A stretch of DNA of 64,000 nucleotides from Pseudomonas segetis (GTDB taxonomy: Bacteria; Pseudomonadota; Gammaproteobacteria; Pseudomonadales; Pseudomonadaceae): contig NZ_FZOG01000001.1 in NCBI RefSeq assembly GCF_900188155.1, positions 186,001 to 250,000 of the forward strand, in the 5' to 3' direction. The translations under genes were made by a program, and so were the position numbers. The notes under the pieces were generated by a model that saw only the letters and a program-made list of their open reading frames with translations, had not been told where the DNA came from and ran no database searches. Positions 1 through 8,516 of this stretch are shown piece by piece (within the stretch, counting starts at the first letter, position 1; each line of letters starts with the position of its first letter).

Positions 1-549
1 CCGTGGAGAAGCGTTCTTGACGAATTCTGTATCGTCCTTCGGCCAGAGCTCACGCTCAGGTTCTTCTTCAGCATTGAGGTGGTAAAGGTTGCCGAAGAAC
101 TCATCGAAACCATGGTTGGTCGGCAGGTATTCGTCACGGTCCCCCAAGTGGTTCTTACCAAATTGGCCGGTTGCATAACCAAGTGGCTTGAGCGCCTGAG
201 CAATGGTGATATCGCGATCCTGCAGGCCTACCGGAACTCCAGGCAGACCTACTTTCGAAAGGCCTGTGCGGAAAATGGTTTGGCCAGTGATGAAGGTTGA
301 GCGTCCAGCTGTGCAGCTGTTTTCAGCATAGTAGTCAGTAAACTTCATACCCGCTGCGGCAATCTTATCGATGTTCGGTGTTTCGTAGCCGACAACACCC
401 TGACCGTAGGCACTGATATTGGTCTGGCCGACGTCATCCCCGAATATCACCAGGATATTGGGTTTGTCTGCGGCTATTGCAGCTGAGGCACTTATGGCTG
501 TAGCCATCGCGAGTGCAACTCGCGGTATCCATTTTCGAGGGGTTCTCAT
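1..549 (-). CDS. Arylsulfatase, type I sulfatase family (N-terminal part)
   Basis: Only the first 183 residues are present; the gene runs off the left edge. A signal peptide (about residues 1-27) indicates export. The sulfatase fold is shown by the metal-binding GDDVG (Asp38, Asp39) and by the signature C-T-A-G-R, in which Cys79 would be converted to formylglycine and Arg83 is the conserved partner. The signature has Ala where most type I sulfatases have Pro. GKNHLG and [14 protein letters not shown] are typical of one bacterial arylsulfatase branch. The ATG at 549 has AAGGA about 9 nt upstream. It lies 98 nt downstream of the HAD gene, in the same direction, and may be the last gene of the MoxR/Bat operon. 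The substrate cannot be read from this fragment. Confidence 0.9.
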   Translation of the reverse strand, partial: MRTPRKWIPRVALAMATAISASAAIAADKPNILVIFGDDVGQTNISAYGQGVVGYETPNIDKIAAAGMKFTDYYAENSCTAGRSTFITGQTIFRTGLSKVGLPGVPVGLQDRDITIAQALKPLGYATGQFGKNHLGDRDEYLPTNHGFDEFFGNLYHLNAEEEPERELWPKDDTEFVKNASPR

Positions 550-647
550 GCTCGTATTTCCTTTGTGTACGAATTTGACGATTACAGCAGTGGTTTAAAA
601 GGTTAGTACATGTACCAGCGATTACTGGCGTTTTGATTGAAAAAAGC

Positions 648-1655
648 CTAAGGCTGATTCAACTCAAAGGGATGGATGTTTTTCCACTCCCCGGCCATAT
701 CTACGACGGTCCAGTCTTGGGCTTTGGCGGCATCAAGCGCCTTGTCCAGGCGACCAATCTTGCTGTCACGGTCATAGGCCCATTCGCGCTTGGCATCGGT
801 GTGATGGACTATGCCTGCAAAGCGCTTGCCCTCACCTGCGGTAGTCCATTGCAGCATTTGCAGGTCGCCATCAGAGTTGCCAAAAGCAAAAATTGGCCGA
901 CGCCCGATAACTGACTGGATGCTCACCGGTTTGCCCGGGCCGTCATCGTTAAGCGCCAGCTTGGGCTCACGCAGGATCGAGTACTTGCCATCCTGGTCCT
1001 GGAACTTAGTCACGAAGGTGGTACCAATCACCTGCTCAGGTGGAATGCCGTAGACCTCTTCGGCAAAGACCCGCATAAATTCCACTTCGCCACCCGAAAC
1101 GATGTAGGTTTTGAAGCCATTGGCGCGCAGGTAGTCAAGTAATTCCAACATTGGCTGGAACACCATTTCAGTGAATGGTTTTGTGGATTTTGGGTGTTTG
1201 GCGCTGGCCAGCCAGCGCTCGGCATTCTCTTTGAATGTTGCAGTGCTGATACCTGTATGAGTGGCACCAACGATCTTCATCAGGCCCTCCATGCCACTGG
1301 CGGCAAGGGTCTTCTGGTCGTTTTCGAGGACGGCCTTGAAGGGTTGTTCGGTTTTCCACTCAGGGTGCTGTGGTGCCAGGCGTTTGACTTCACTCAGGGC
1401 GAATAGCAGCTGGAAGTACATCGGCTGTTCGCTCCACAAGGTGCCGTCGTTATCAAACACGGCAATGCGCTCGGCAACCGGCACATAATCCTTGCTGCCT
1501 TCGCTGGTGACCGCCTGGACAAACTCTACGATGGCCTGACGCGAGGGGCCATCATTCCAAGACGGTAGTTCATCGGCCGCCTGCGCCAGCATGGGTAAAA
1601 CCAGCAATAGTGCGACCAGCCCGCGCCATGACGTTTGTGTATTCAATCCAAGCAT
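648..1655 (-). CDS. Exported HAD-superfamily phosphatase/hydrolase
   Basis: Haloacid-dehalogenase-type hydrolase with an N-terminal signal peptide (hydrophobic stretch ending in AQA), so probably periplasmic. HAD motif I is FDNDGT, with the first Asp as nucleophile. Motif II is the IVSGG stretch, and the acidic motif near the C-terminus is FGNSDGD. An in-frame ATG exists 7 codons upstream (1676), but it lacks a Shine-Dalgarno sequence, whereas AAGGA sits 7 nt before the ATG at 1655, so the shorter start is chosen (335 aa). It begins 31 nt after batD and precedes the arylsulfatase, suggesting co-transcription. The substrate is unknown; a phosphomonoester is inferred only from the family. Confidence 0.85.
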   Translation of the reverse strand: MLGLNTQTSWRGLVALLLVLPMLAQAADELPSWNDGPSRQAIVEFVQAVTSEGSKDYVPVAERIAVFDNDGTLWSEQPMYFQLLFALSEVKRLAPQHPEWKTEQPFKAVLENDQKTLAASGMEGLMKIVGATHTGISTATFKENAERWLASAKHPKSTKPFTEMVFQPMLELLDYLRANGFKTYIVSGGEVEFMRVFAEEVYGIPPEQVIGTTFVTKFQDQDGKYSILREPKLALNDDGPGKPVSIQSVIGRRPIFAFGNSDGDLQMLQWTTAGEGKRFAGIVHHTDAKREWAYDRDSKIGRLDKALDAAKAQDWTVVDMAGEWKNIHPFELNQP

Positions 1656-1686
1656 AGAGCCATCCTTGTTTAGCATTACCAGTGTT

Positions 1687-3006
1687 TTAGTGTGTTGGGT
1701 TTAGCGGTTTTAGCTGGCCTGTCACTGAGGCGGGTGAACGCCGCTGTTTTAGTAATTTACGGATTTCAGACAGCACCTTTTTTCGCTCTGAAACCCCAGC
1801 TAGAGGGGACGGGTTCAGTGCGTAACGGTCGTTCAGGAAGGTTAGCAGCTGTTCTCTAAGATGCGAGGGCAAGTCTTCGGTTGCACCGATGAAGGTATTT
1901 TCATCGGTATCTCGCTTGAGCCAACGGTATAGCTCGTCAAGGGGCAAGGTTTGATCATTCAGTCGTGCCAGAAGTTGTTGCCAGGCGTAATCAGGTGAGT
2001 CAAGCCAAGCCTGCCGACGCGCTGCTCGCTTGCGTAAAAATGATTGCCAGCCGCGCTGCCAGTAAGGTCTGCCGAAATAAACCATGGCAACTGCAAAGAG
2101 GGTCAAGCCGCTCAGCAGCAGCCAATGGCGTGCGATATGCACGCGAGTATTTCGGCCCAGCTGGCGCAGGTCTTCGCTAATTGAAAACGGCCCACTGTAG
2201 CTGCTTTGACCCTGGGCCTTGAAGCTGACCTTGGGCACTGATGCTGTCTGCTGCTGCCCGGCTTGGTTCCACCACTTCAATTCGATCGCGGGTAGTGTGT
2301 AGTTGCCCGGCTCACTGACAACATAGGTCAGGGTGTCGTTACGTATACCGCCAGTAATGCCACCTCGACCGTCATCCAGTGGCTGGATTTCAGGCGTTTG
2401 AACATAGTGTTTAAGCCCCTCTATTTCGGCTGCCTCAGGTGCCGGTATCAGCAGTGCCTGCGCATCTATCGCGCGGATATTGAGTTGACGGCTGATGCTA
2501 TCGCCAACGCGTAGCGGGTCGTGGGAGCGAACAATGTTCTGGGTAAAGGTGACCTCTTTGGCTACCAATACATGCTTGTCGTGGCTGGCACCGACGGGTT
2601 GTACCGCGTTGAAGCTTTGGGCCTGCGTTTGTACCGTCTGTGGCTTGCTGCCTTGCCCGGGCTGCAGTTGAATGCTTAGCGCAGGAATATCGAAGGTCTG
2701 CGCTTGTTGTGGCGTGATCCGGTAGGTGAAGCGCAAGCCAAAAAAGGTTTTGCCTTGGCGCCTTTGAGTGAGGTGGGTCGCTTCCGAGCTTGGAGCGGAT
2801 ACAATCGCGCCCGGCAGTTCCAGTTTAGGCAGTTGGGGCGCACTGGTGAACCAGGTGTCGACGAGCAGGTCGACTTCGAGATTTATGGTGCCGCCGACTA
2901 ACACTTGTGCTTCCGGCACCAGGCGGCTGTCGACAAGCACGCTTGGCTCATCGGCCAACGCCGGCCAGGGCAGTAACAAGACAAGAAGCAGGATCAGGCG
3001 CTTCAT
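1687..3006 (-). CDS. batD: BatD-like periplasmic/membrane protein
   Basis: 439 aa. A signal peptide is followed by a large periplasmic beta-rich region (to about residue 290), one transmembrane segment (about 295-312) and a basic cytoplasmic tail that ends in KQRR. This layout is that of BatD (oxygen-tolerance family), the non-VWA membrane partner of Bat/MoxR systems. The ATG overlaps the stop codon of the preceding batB-type gene by 4 nt, so translation is probably coupled. The molecular role of BatD is unsettled; a scaffold for the VWA proteins is usually proposed. Confidence 0.85.
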   Translation of the reverse strand: MKRLILLLVLLLPWPALADEPSVLVDSRLVPEAQVLVGGTINLEVDLLVDTWFTSAPQLPKLELPGAIVSAPSSEATHLTQRRQGKTFFGLRFTYRITPQQAQTFDIPALSIQLQPGQGSKPQTVQTQAQSFNAVQPVGASHDKHVLVAKEVTFTQNIVRSHDPLRVGDSISRQLNIRAIDAQALLIPAPEAAEIEGLKHYVQTPEIQPLDDGRGGITGGIRNDTLTYVVSEPGNYTLPAIELKWWNQAGQQQTASVPKVSFKAQGQSSYSGPFSISEDLRQLGRNTRVHIARHWLLLSGLTLFAVAMVYFGRPYWQRGWQSFLRKRAARRQAWLDSPDYAWQQLLARLNDQTLPLDELYRWLKRDTDENTFIGATEDLPSHLREQLLTFLNDRYALNPSPLAGVSERKKVLSEIRKLLKQRRSPASVTGQLKPLNPTH

Positions 3007-4601
3007 GGCGAGGCCTCCGTTTCCTGCTGGCGTTTGGCGTCTTGAAGTGCAAACTTCTGCTTGAGAAAGCGAGCGGGCGAGGTGGTCAGGTTATCCAGCC
3101 AAAGTTGATCGGATGCTGCCTTGGCCACTGGCTGGGCGATGTCCTTGCCTTGATCGGATTTGTTATCGAACTTGATTTCATCCGGTTTTTCGTCAGGTGT
3201 GCCAGCTTCCTGCTGGTTTTCATAGTCTTTCTGCAGGGCCTGGGCAAGGGCCAGGTTGCTGGTGGCCTGAGGAAATTCTGGTTGCAGTTTGAGTGCATGC
3301 TGGTATGCGCTAATCGCTTCGGGGAAGCGGAATAAACGTACGTAGCTATTGCCCATATAGAAGAATGCCTGGGCGCTATCCTGGTTGGCGAAGTTGACGA
3401 GGACGGCGTCATAGTCGGCGGCGTTATAAGCGGCGACCCCTTTCCAATAAGGATCACTAAAGCGAGCCGCCGCTTGTGGGTAGCGCTGGTGCTCGAAGGC
3501 CCAGCGGCCTTGTTGATCCGCAGTGAAAAAGGCATCGGCCAGTGCTCCGGCTTGTGCCGGAGCTGCTGGCAAGCCGAGCCCGAATGCAAGCACCAGACTG
3601 GCCAGCCAATGCACGCGCCAGCCGCGGCGTACGCAAAACAGGGCGATCAGCAACAATGGCCAGCACAACCAGTAGCCAGCATCCTTCCAGTGAATCTGCT
3701 TCCCTTGGTCGCTGATTGCTTGAAAGTGGCGCTGGGCGTGCAGTTCTATCCAGTCAAGATCATCGTCGTTGAGGGTCAGGCTTCCCAGTGGCGCATTGGC
3801 CGCGTCGGCGAGTGCTTGCAGTGCCTTGCTGTCAAAGTTGGCAACCACTGGGCGGCCATCGGCATCAACCTGCGGTTGCCCCTGGGCATTGCGGACCACG
3901 ATTGAAGGCTTGCTGCCTACGGCCAGAACCAGAACCTGTAGGTCAACGCCCTTGAGATGCTCGTCTATCTGCTTGTTCAGGGCAGGATCGGCGCCGTCGG
4001 TAATCAGAACAAGGGTTCCGGGGCTTTTTTCTGCTTCCAGCAATCGCTTGGCCTGGTCGATCACGCCCAGCACGTCATGCCCTGCTTTATTTATGAGGCC
4101 GGTGGATAGTGCTTGCAGGAAGGTATCGAGCAACGCTGGATCGTCGGTTGCCGGTAACACCAGGTGAGCACTTCCTGCATAGGCAATCAATGCTGTGCGT
4201 GCTCCGGCGCGGCGCTCGATCAGGTCGTGTAATTTATGGCGTACCGCGCTCAAGCGCGTTGGTGGTACATCGTCCGCATCCATCGAGGGCGACAAGTCCA
4301 CGGCCAATATGAGCGGTGCGCGATCATCAAGGAAATCCGGGCGATCCTGTTGCCAGGTCGGGCCAGCAGCGGCAATCGCACCCAGAATGAGTAGTGCCGC
4401 AAGCAGGTGCACGGGACGTAGACGCTGGTTGTCCTGCGGCTTTATTACCAGGTGCTTGAGCAAGTGCGGTGCGATGGCGCCCCGCAGTTGACGATTCAGG
4501 TCGTGGCGGTGCGCCCAGATGATGGGCAGTGCTATGCCTGGCAGTATGAGCAGTAGCCAGAGAGGACGAAGGAAGTGCAGGGCGCTCAGGTCGATATCCA
4601 T
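3003..4601 (-). CDS. BatB-BatC fusion: VWA-domain and TPR membrane protein
   Basis: 532 aa. Two N-terminal membrane segments (about 10-30 and 63-80) precede a von Willebrand factor A domain with an intact MIDAS (Asp102, Ser104, Ser106 in DLSPS; later LITDGAD). One or two further hydrophobic segments lie around 300-345. A TPR region (about 400-460: AFFYMGNSYVRLFRFPEAI and the following helix) is then followed by a charged tail. In other bacteria the VWA part (BatB) and the TPR part (BatC) are separate proteins; here they are one chain. It starts 1 nt after the batA stop codon and overlaps batD by 4 nt. Confidence 0.88.
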   Translation of the reverse strand: MDIDLSALHFLRPLWLLLILPGIALPIIWAHRHDLNRQLRGAIAPHLLKHLVIKPQDNQRLRPVHLLAALLILGAIAAAGPTWQQDRPDFLDDRAPLILAVDLSPSMDADDVPPTRLSAVRHKLHDLIERRAGARTALIAYAGSAHLVLPATDDPALLDTFLQALSTGLINKAGHDVLGVIDQAKRLLEAEKSPGTLVLITDGADPALNKQIDEHLKGVDLQVLVLAVGSKPSIVVRNAQGQPQVDADGRPVVANFDSKALQALADAANAPLGSLTLNDDDLDWIELHAQRHFQAISDQGKQIHWKDAGYWLCWPLLLIALFCVRRGWRVHWLASLVLAFGLGLPAAPAQAGALADAFFTADQQGRWAFEHQRYPQAAARFSDPYWKGVAAYNAADYDAVLVNFANQDSAQAFFYMGNSYVRLFRFPEAISAYQHALKLQPEFPQATSNLALAQALQKDYENQQEAGTPDEKPDEIKFDNKSDQGKDIAQPVAKAASDQLWLDNLTTSPARFLKQKFALQDAKRQQETEASP

Positions 4602-4602
4602 C

Positions 4603-5604
4603 TCAGCGCTCCTGTTGTGACTGGGGGGCGGCCATCGAGGACATGCGCACGGCGATGGCGGAAATACAATGACTCAATGCAAGCAAGAGCAGGGCAGCAC
4701 CCAGCGGCCACCAGAACAGGTCGCGCTTGGGTTGATGGCTGAAGGTCTTGACCTTGTGCGGAGTGATCCGGTCAAGCGTGTCATAGACCTGCTTCAGCGC
4801 ACTAAGGTCGTCGGCACGGAAGAATTTGCCGTTGGTAATGTTGGCGATGTTTTCCAGCATTTGCAGGTCGACCTTCGACTCGCCAGTGGCCTGGGGATCG
4901 CCAATGCCGATGGTGTGCACGACGATACCTTTGCTGGCCGCCAGGTCAGCTGCATGGTCGGGTGTTATTGCGCTGCCGGTGTCATTGCCATCGGTGAGCA
5001 GGATCAGGACCTTTTCTTGTTCCTTGGCTTTATCCAGCAGTTTTATGGTCAGGCCTATGGCGTCGCCTAATGCGGTGTTGGGGCCGGCCATGCCGATGCC
5101 TACTTCATCGAGCAAAATATGCAGGCTGGCATGATCCAGGGTCAGCGGTGCCTGTGGATAGGCGCCAGTGCCAAACACGATCAGGCCAATGCGGTCGTCC
5201 TTGCGTTCTTCAATGAAATCCCGAACGACATCCTTGACCGCGCTGAGGCGGTCGGTTTGCTCGCCGTTGGCGTTGCTGTAGTCACGCGTCTCCATCGACT
5301 GGGAAATGTCGATAGCCAGCATCAGGTCGCGGGTTGGCTGGGTATGTTCAATAGGCTTTTCAACATAGACCGGGCGAGCGCAGGCGAGCAATACCAGCGT
5401 CCAGACAAGCAGGTTGATCAGCAGCTGCCAGCGGGCACCGTTGGATTTGGACTGGCCGGGGACCTGTCCAGCTGCCTGGCTCACGGCTCTGAAAAATGGA
5501 ACGCGAACGGCACTGCGAGACTCGCGGTACTCGCTCAAATAACGGTACGTCAGCCAGGGCAACGGCAACAGCAGCATCAGCCAAGGGTAATCAAGCTGCC
5601 ACAT
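4603..5604 (-). CDS. batA: BatA-like VWA-domain membrane protein
   Basis: 333 aa counted from the ATG at 5604 (MWQLDYPWL), which begins directly in the first membrane helix and overlaps the DUF4381 stop by 14 nt. Upstream in-frame codons lie inside the DUF4381 gene. The order is TM (7-20), TM (60-76), VWA domain with MIDAS DISQS (Asp99, Ser101, Ser103) and LLTDGND, and a C-terminal TM close to the end. This is the standard BatA architecture. The VWA domain should face the periplasm and bind divalent metal. It probably works with the BatB fusion protein and the MoxR ATPase. Confidence 0.88.
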   Translation of the reverse strand: MWQLDYPWLMLLLPLPWLTYRYLSEYRESRSAVRVPFFRAVSQAAGQVPGQSKSNGARWQLLINLLVWTLVLLACARPVYVEKPIEHTQPTRDLMLAIDISQSMETRDYSNANGEQTDRLSAVKDVVRDFIEERKDDRIGLIVFGTGAYPQAPLTLDHASLHILLDEVGIGMAGPNTALGDAIGLTIKLLDKAKEQEKVLILLTDGNDTGSAITPDHAADLAASKGIVVHTIGIGDPQATGESKVDLQMLENIANITNGKFFRADDLSALKQVYDTLDRITPHKVKTFSHQPKRDLFWWPLGAALLLLALSHCISAIAVRMSSMAAPQSQQER

Positions 5605-6097
5605 GGTGAGCCTCGATCCATTGCTTGCAGGTGCTAAACAGGCTGTCGATCTGCTCGGGCTCCAATGCCTGCAGTTGTGCCTGTGGCGCATAGGCCAGCA
5701 GGGCCAGTTGTTGGCTAAGGTCAGCGGGCAGAGGGGCAGGGCTTGTACTTTGCAAGAAGCCTTGCCACTGGGCGCCGCTCAAGTTGGCCACCTCGGGGGC
5801 GTTTGGCATCGACAGCGCCACGCGCTTGAGCAGTTCAGGAAGTTCACGCAAGGCGCCCAGGCGCAGGTCTTTATCCGTGGAGGCATCTTGCAGTTGCGAC
5901 AAGCGCAATAAAGCCTCGCGGCGATAGTGGTTGCGAAGCCATCGACGCCAGCGCAGAAATGCCCAGGTGGTGAAGATAAGCAGGCTAACCAGCAACAATA
6001 CGAGCCAGCCCCAGGTTTGCGGAAAATAGCTAAACGCGGGTGTTGGCAGCGGCAATTCCTGCAACTGGCTGATGCTTGGTGTGCTAGGCGCTGTCAT
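5591..6097 (-). CDS. DUF4381-family membrane protein
   Basis: 168 aa. A short Pro-rich N-terminus, a single transmembrane segment (about 30-48) and a basic then helical cytoplasmic part match the DUF4381 proteins found between the DUF58 and VWA genes of MoxR/Bat operons. The ATG overlaps the stop codon of the DUF58 gene by 4 nt. No enzymatic motif is visible. Its position suggests a structural link between the cytosolic MoxR/DUF58 components and the membrane VWA proteins; this is inferred from gene order only. Confidence 0.85.
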   Translation of the reverse strand: MTAPSTPSISQLQELPLPTPAFSYFPQTWGWLVLLLVSLLIFTTWAFLRWRRWLRNHYRREALLRLSQLQDASTDKDLRLGALRELPELLKRVALSMPNAPEVANLSGAQWQGFLQSTSPAPLPADLSQQLALLAYAPQAQLQALEPEQIDSLFSTCKQWIEAHHVAA

Positions 6098-7044
6098 CGC
6101 GGGACCTGGGCAAGCCTGCCCAACTCTTGCCTGAGCTGTTCAAGGCTGTCTTCACCGGTGCTGAACATCATCAAAGGCACCTGGCTGAGCCTCAGCATTT
6201 CCGCTACTTGACGCAGGCGTCCCGTGAGAAACTCGCCCAATGGTTTGTTGACCCGACGGTGGTTAACCTCCAGTTCGACTTGCAGTTCGCCCTGGGTGAC
6301 CATCAGTCGCCCCGTGCTCGGCAGATTCAGGGCAATGGGGTCATAAACCTGCATGGCGATTACATCGTTGTGGGTCTTTAGCTCTCTAAGCAGTTGCAGC
6401 GTGCGTTCACTGGTCGCCGCAAAGTCGCTGATAATGCAGATCAGGTGGTCGTGACCAGCCAGGCTCAGGCAGTTGCGCAGGGCTTGGTCCAACTGGTCCG
6501 CGTATTCACTATCAGGCTGGGTGGCGGACAAGCTATGGTTTTGCCGAACGATGCTTGTGCACAGGGCTTCGACCCGCGAACGGCTGCGCAAAGGGCGGAT
6601 ATGCTCGATGCGGTCATCGCCGAATACCAGGCCACCTACACGGTCGCCCGCTTGCAGCGCGATCCAGGCGCAAAGCGCGCCCAGCTCTGCCGCTGTGACT
6701 GACTTGAAGTTACGTTGCGAGCCAAAAAACATGCTCATGCGCTGGTCGACAATAACCAAGGTCGGGCGGTCGCGCTCCTCGGTATAGCTGCGCACAAAGG
6801 GTTTGCCGTAGCGCATCGAGGCGCGCCAGTCGAGATGACGTAAATTATCGCCAGGCATATAGTGGCGCAACTCGTCGAAACTCAAGCCCCGGCCGCGCAG
6901 GCGAGAAGCATGATTGCCGGACAGGACACTGGATAGCGACTGGCGAGCCATAAAGCTCAGGCCGCGAGCGCGATACTCGAATGCCATGAGTTGCGGCAAT
7001 GATGCGTAAACGAATCCGTCTGCAGCGGTCTTGGAAGACTGCAT
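6094..7044 (-). CDS. DUF58 domain-containing protein (MoxR-associated)
   Basis: 316 aa with no signal peptide. It has the DUF58 hallmark region around RHYMPGDNLRHLDWRASMR, followed by a VWA-like fold whose MIDAS is degenerate (VDQRMSM). DUF58 proteins almost always sit next to a MoxR ATPase, as here: the start is 14 nt after the moxR stop. The downstream DUF4381 gene overlaps by 4 nt. It is thought to act as an adaptor for the ATPase; no catalytic residues can be assigned. Confidence 0.9.
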   Translation of the reverse strand: MQSSKTAADGFVYASLPQLMAFEYRARGLSFMARQSLSSVLSGNHASRLRGRGLSFDELRHYMPGDNLRHLDWRASMRYGKPFVRSYTEERDRPTLVIVDQRMSMFFGSQRNFKSVTAAELGALCAWIALQAGDRVGGLVFGDDRIEHIRPLRSRSRVEALCTSIVRQNHSLSATQPDSEYADQLDQALRNCLSLAGHDHLICIISDFAATSERTLQLLRELKTHNDVIAMQVYDPIALNLPSTGRLMVTQGELQVELEVNHRRVNKPLGEFLTGRLRQVAEMLRLSQVPLMMFSTGEDSLEQLRQELGRLAQVPR

Positions 7045-7058
7045 GGTACTGCTCCTAG

Positions 7059-8039
7059 TCAGGCGGGTATTGCCACCTTGTCGAGCAAACGGTCCAGCAC
7101 TTGATCTGCATTTACACCGTCGGCCACTGCGTCGTAGGTGAGCAATAACCGGTGTCGCAGCACGGGGTGTATAACGGCGCGAACATCATCCGGTGAAACG
7201 AAGTCATTGCCTGCCAGCCAGGCGTGGGCTCTGGCAACCCTGTCCAGACTGATGCCGCCGCGTGGGCTGGCGCCAATATGGATCCAGCGGGCGAGGTCGG
7301 TGTCGTAGTCGGCGGGATAGCGCGTCGCGTTGATCAGGTCTATTAGGTAGCGGTCTATCGCCTCTGAGACATGCACCTTGTTCACTTCCTGGCGCGCGGC
7401 GAAAATCACTTCCTGGGCCAGGCGAACCTCCTGCTCGGCGGACTTGGCTTGATGCTCGGCCTGGTCCTCGGCCCTGAGCATGCGCAGCACCTGGGCTTCG
7501 TCGTCCGTATGCGGGTAATCCATCACCAGTTTCATCAGGAAGCGATCCATCTGCGCTTCTGGAAGGGGATAGGTGCCTTCTTGCTCGATCGGGTTTTGTG
7601 TCGCCAATACGATGAACAGTTGCGACATCGGGTGGGTCTGCCCGGCGACGGTTATCTGCCGCTCTTCCATCGCCTCGAGCAAGGCCGCCTGGACTTTTGC
7701 CGGGGCACGGTTGATTTCGTCGGCAAGTATGACGTTGCCAAACAAAGGCCCTGGCTGGAATTTGATCTGGTTCTGGCCATCGACCTGCTGGAGGATTTCG
7801 CCGCCAGTAATGTCCGAGGGCAATAGGTCTGGCGTGAACTGGATGCGGCTCATCTGGGCATCAAGATGCTCGGCCAGTGCCTTGACTGTCCGGGTCTTGG
7901 CAAGGCCTGGAAGACTTTCCAGCAGGATATGACCGTTGGCTAATAATCCGAGGATCACATATTTGATGGTCTGTTGTTGCCCAAGAACTCGCTGGCCGAC
8001 AAAGCGTTCCAAATGTACAACTTGTTCTCTGCTATCCAT
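7059..8039 (-). CDS. MoxR-family AAA+ ATPase
   Basis: 326 aa. Walker A is ESLPGLAKT (Lys48, Thr49) and Walker B is VILADE (about 103-108). The sensor-type segment ATQNPIEQEGTYPLPEAQMD and the C-terminal lid are typical of MoxR. The usual first Gly of the P-loop is Ser42. An ATG two codons upstream (8045) has AAGGA only 1 nt away, while the ATG at 8039 has it at 7 nt, so 8039 is preferred. It is the first gene of the operon reading toward position 1. MoxR ATPases act as chaperones for folding, metal insertion or assembly of partner proteins, often with VWA proteins. Confidence 0.9.
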   Translation of the reverse strand: MDSREQVVHLERFVGQRVLGQQQTIKYVILGLLANGHILLESLPGLAKTRTVKALAEHLDAQMSRIQFTPDLLPSDITGGEILQQVDGQNQIKFQPGPLFGNVILADEINRAPAKVQAALLEAMEERQITVAGQTHPMSQLFIVLATQNPIEQEGTYPLPEAQMDRFLMKLVMDYPHTDDEAQVLRMLRAEDQAEHQAKSAEQEVRLAQEVIFAARQEVNKVHVSEAIDRYLIDLINATRYPADYDTDLARWIHIGASPRGGISLDRVARAHAWLAGNDFVSPDDVRAVIHPVLRHRLLLTYDAVADGVNADQVLDRLLDKVAIPA

Positions 8040-8516
8040 GAACATTTCCTTGAAAACGACGCCGTACTTACACAGTCCCTTACACCAAAGCGCATGGTTT
8101 CGGCAGTAAGAACCGAGATTTTACATGCAGGTATTTAGAACCCGAAATACTCGGTTAAATGTAGCTGGTAACTCAATTTCAGCAAGCGGCTTGGTTGTCC
8201 TTAACGCTTGTTTTGCTGGAAGAATCAATGCGCGCAATTGTTATAAAGCTTTGCCTCTGAGGCTGACCAGTTTGAACCTCTGCAGGAGGCATTCGAGCTG
8301 GCTACTTTAATGTCTGAGCTTGTAGGAAGGCTCTTACAATTTCGTTAAATCATTTTGGCAATACTAAAGTTTGGGTCGTGGGTTGGGCAAGCCCGATTTA
8401 ATTGCTCGGGCGACAGGTCGTGGTGACCAATACCCTGTTTTCCAGGGGATACTCAAGCCGTTGAGGCTCGTCGCACCGTGATGGTTGGAGCAACATAAAT
8501 AGATAGGGAGATTACT
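8040..8516. other. Divergent spacer between moxR and the P460 gene
   Basis: About 480 nt without a convincing gene. It must hold the promoters of the leftward Bat operon and of the rightward P460 gene. A short hairpin, CCCTG-ttttc-CAGGG, lies near 8437. No clear -35/-10 pair, repeat or RNA gene could be recognised; reading frames here are short and lack Shine-Dalgarno sequences. Confidence 0.5.
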
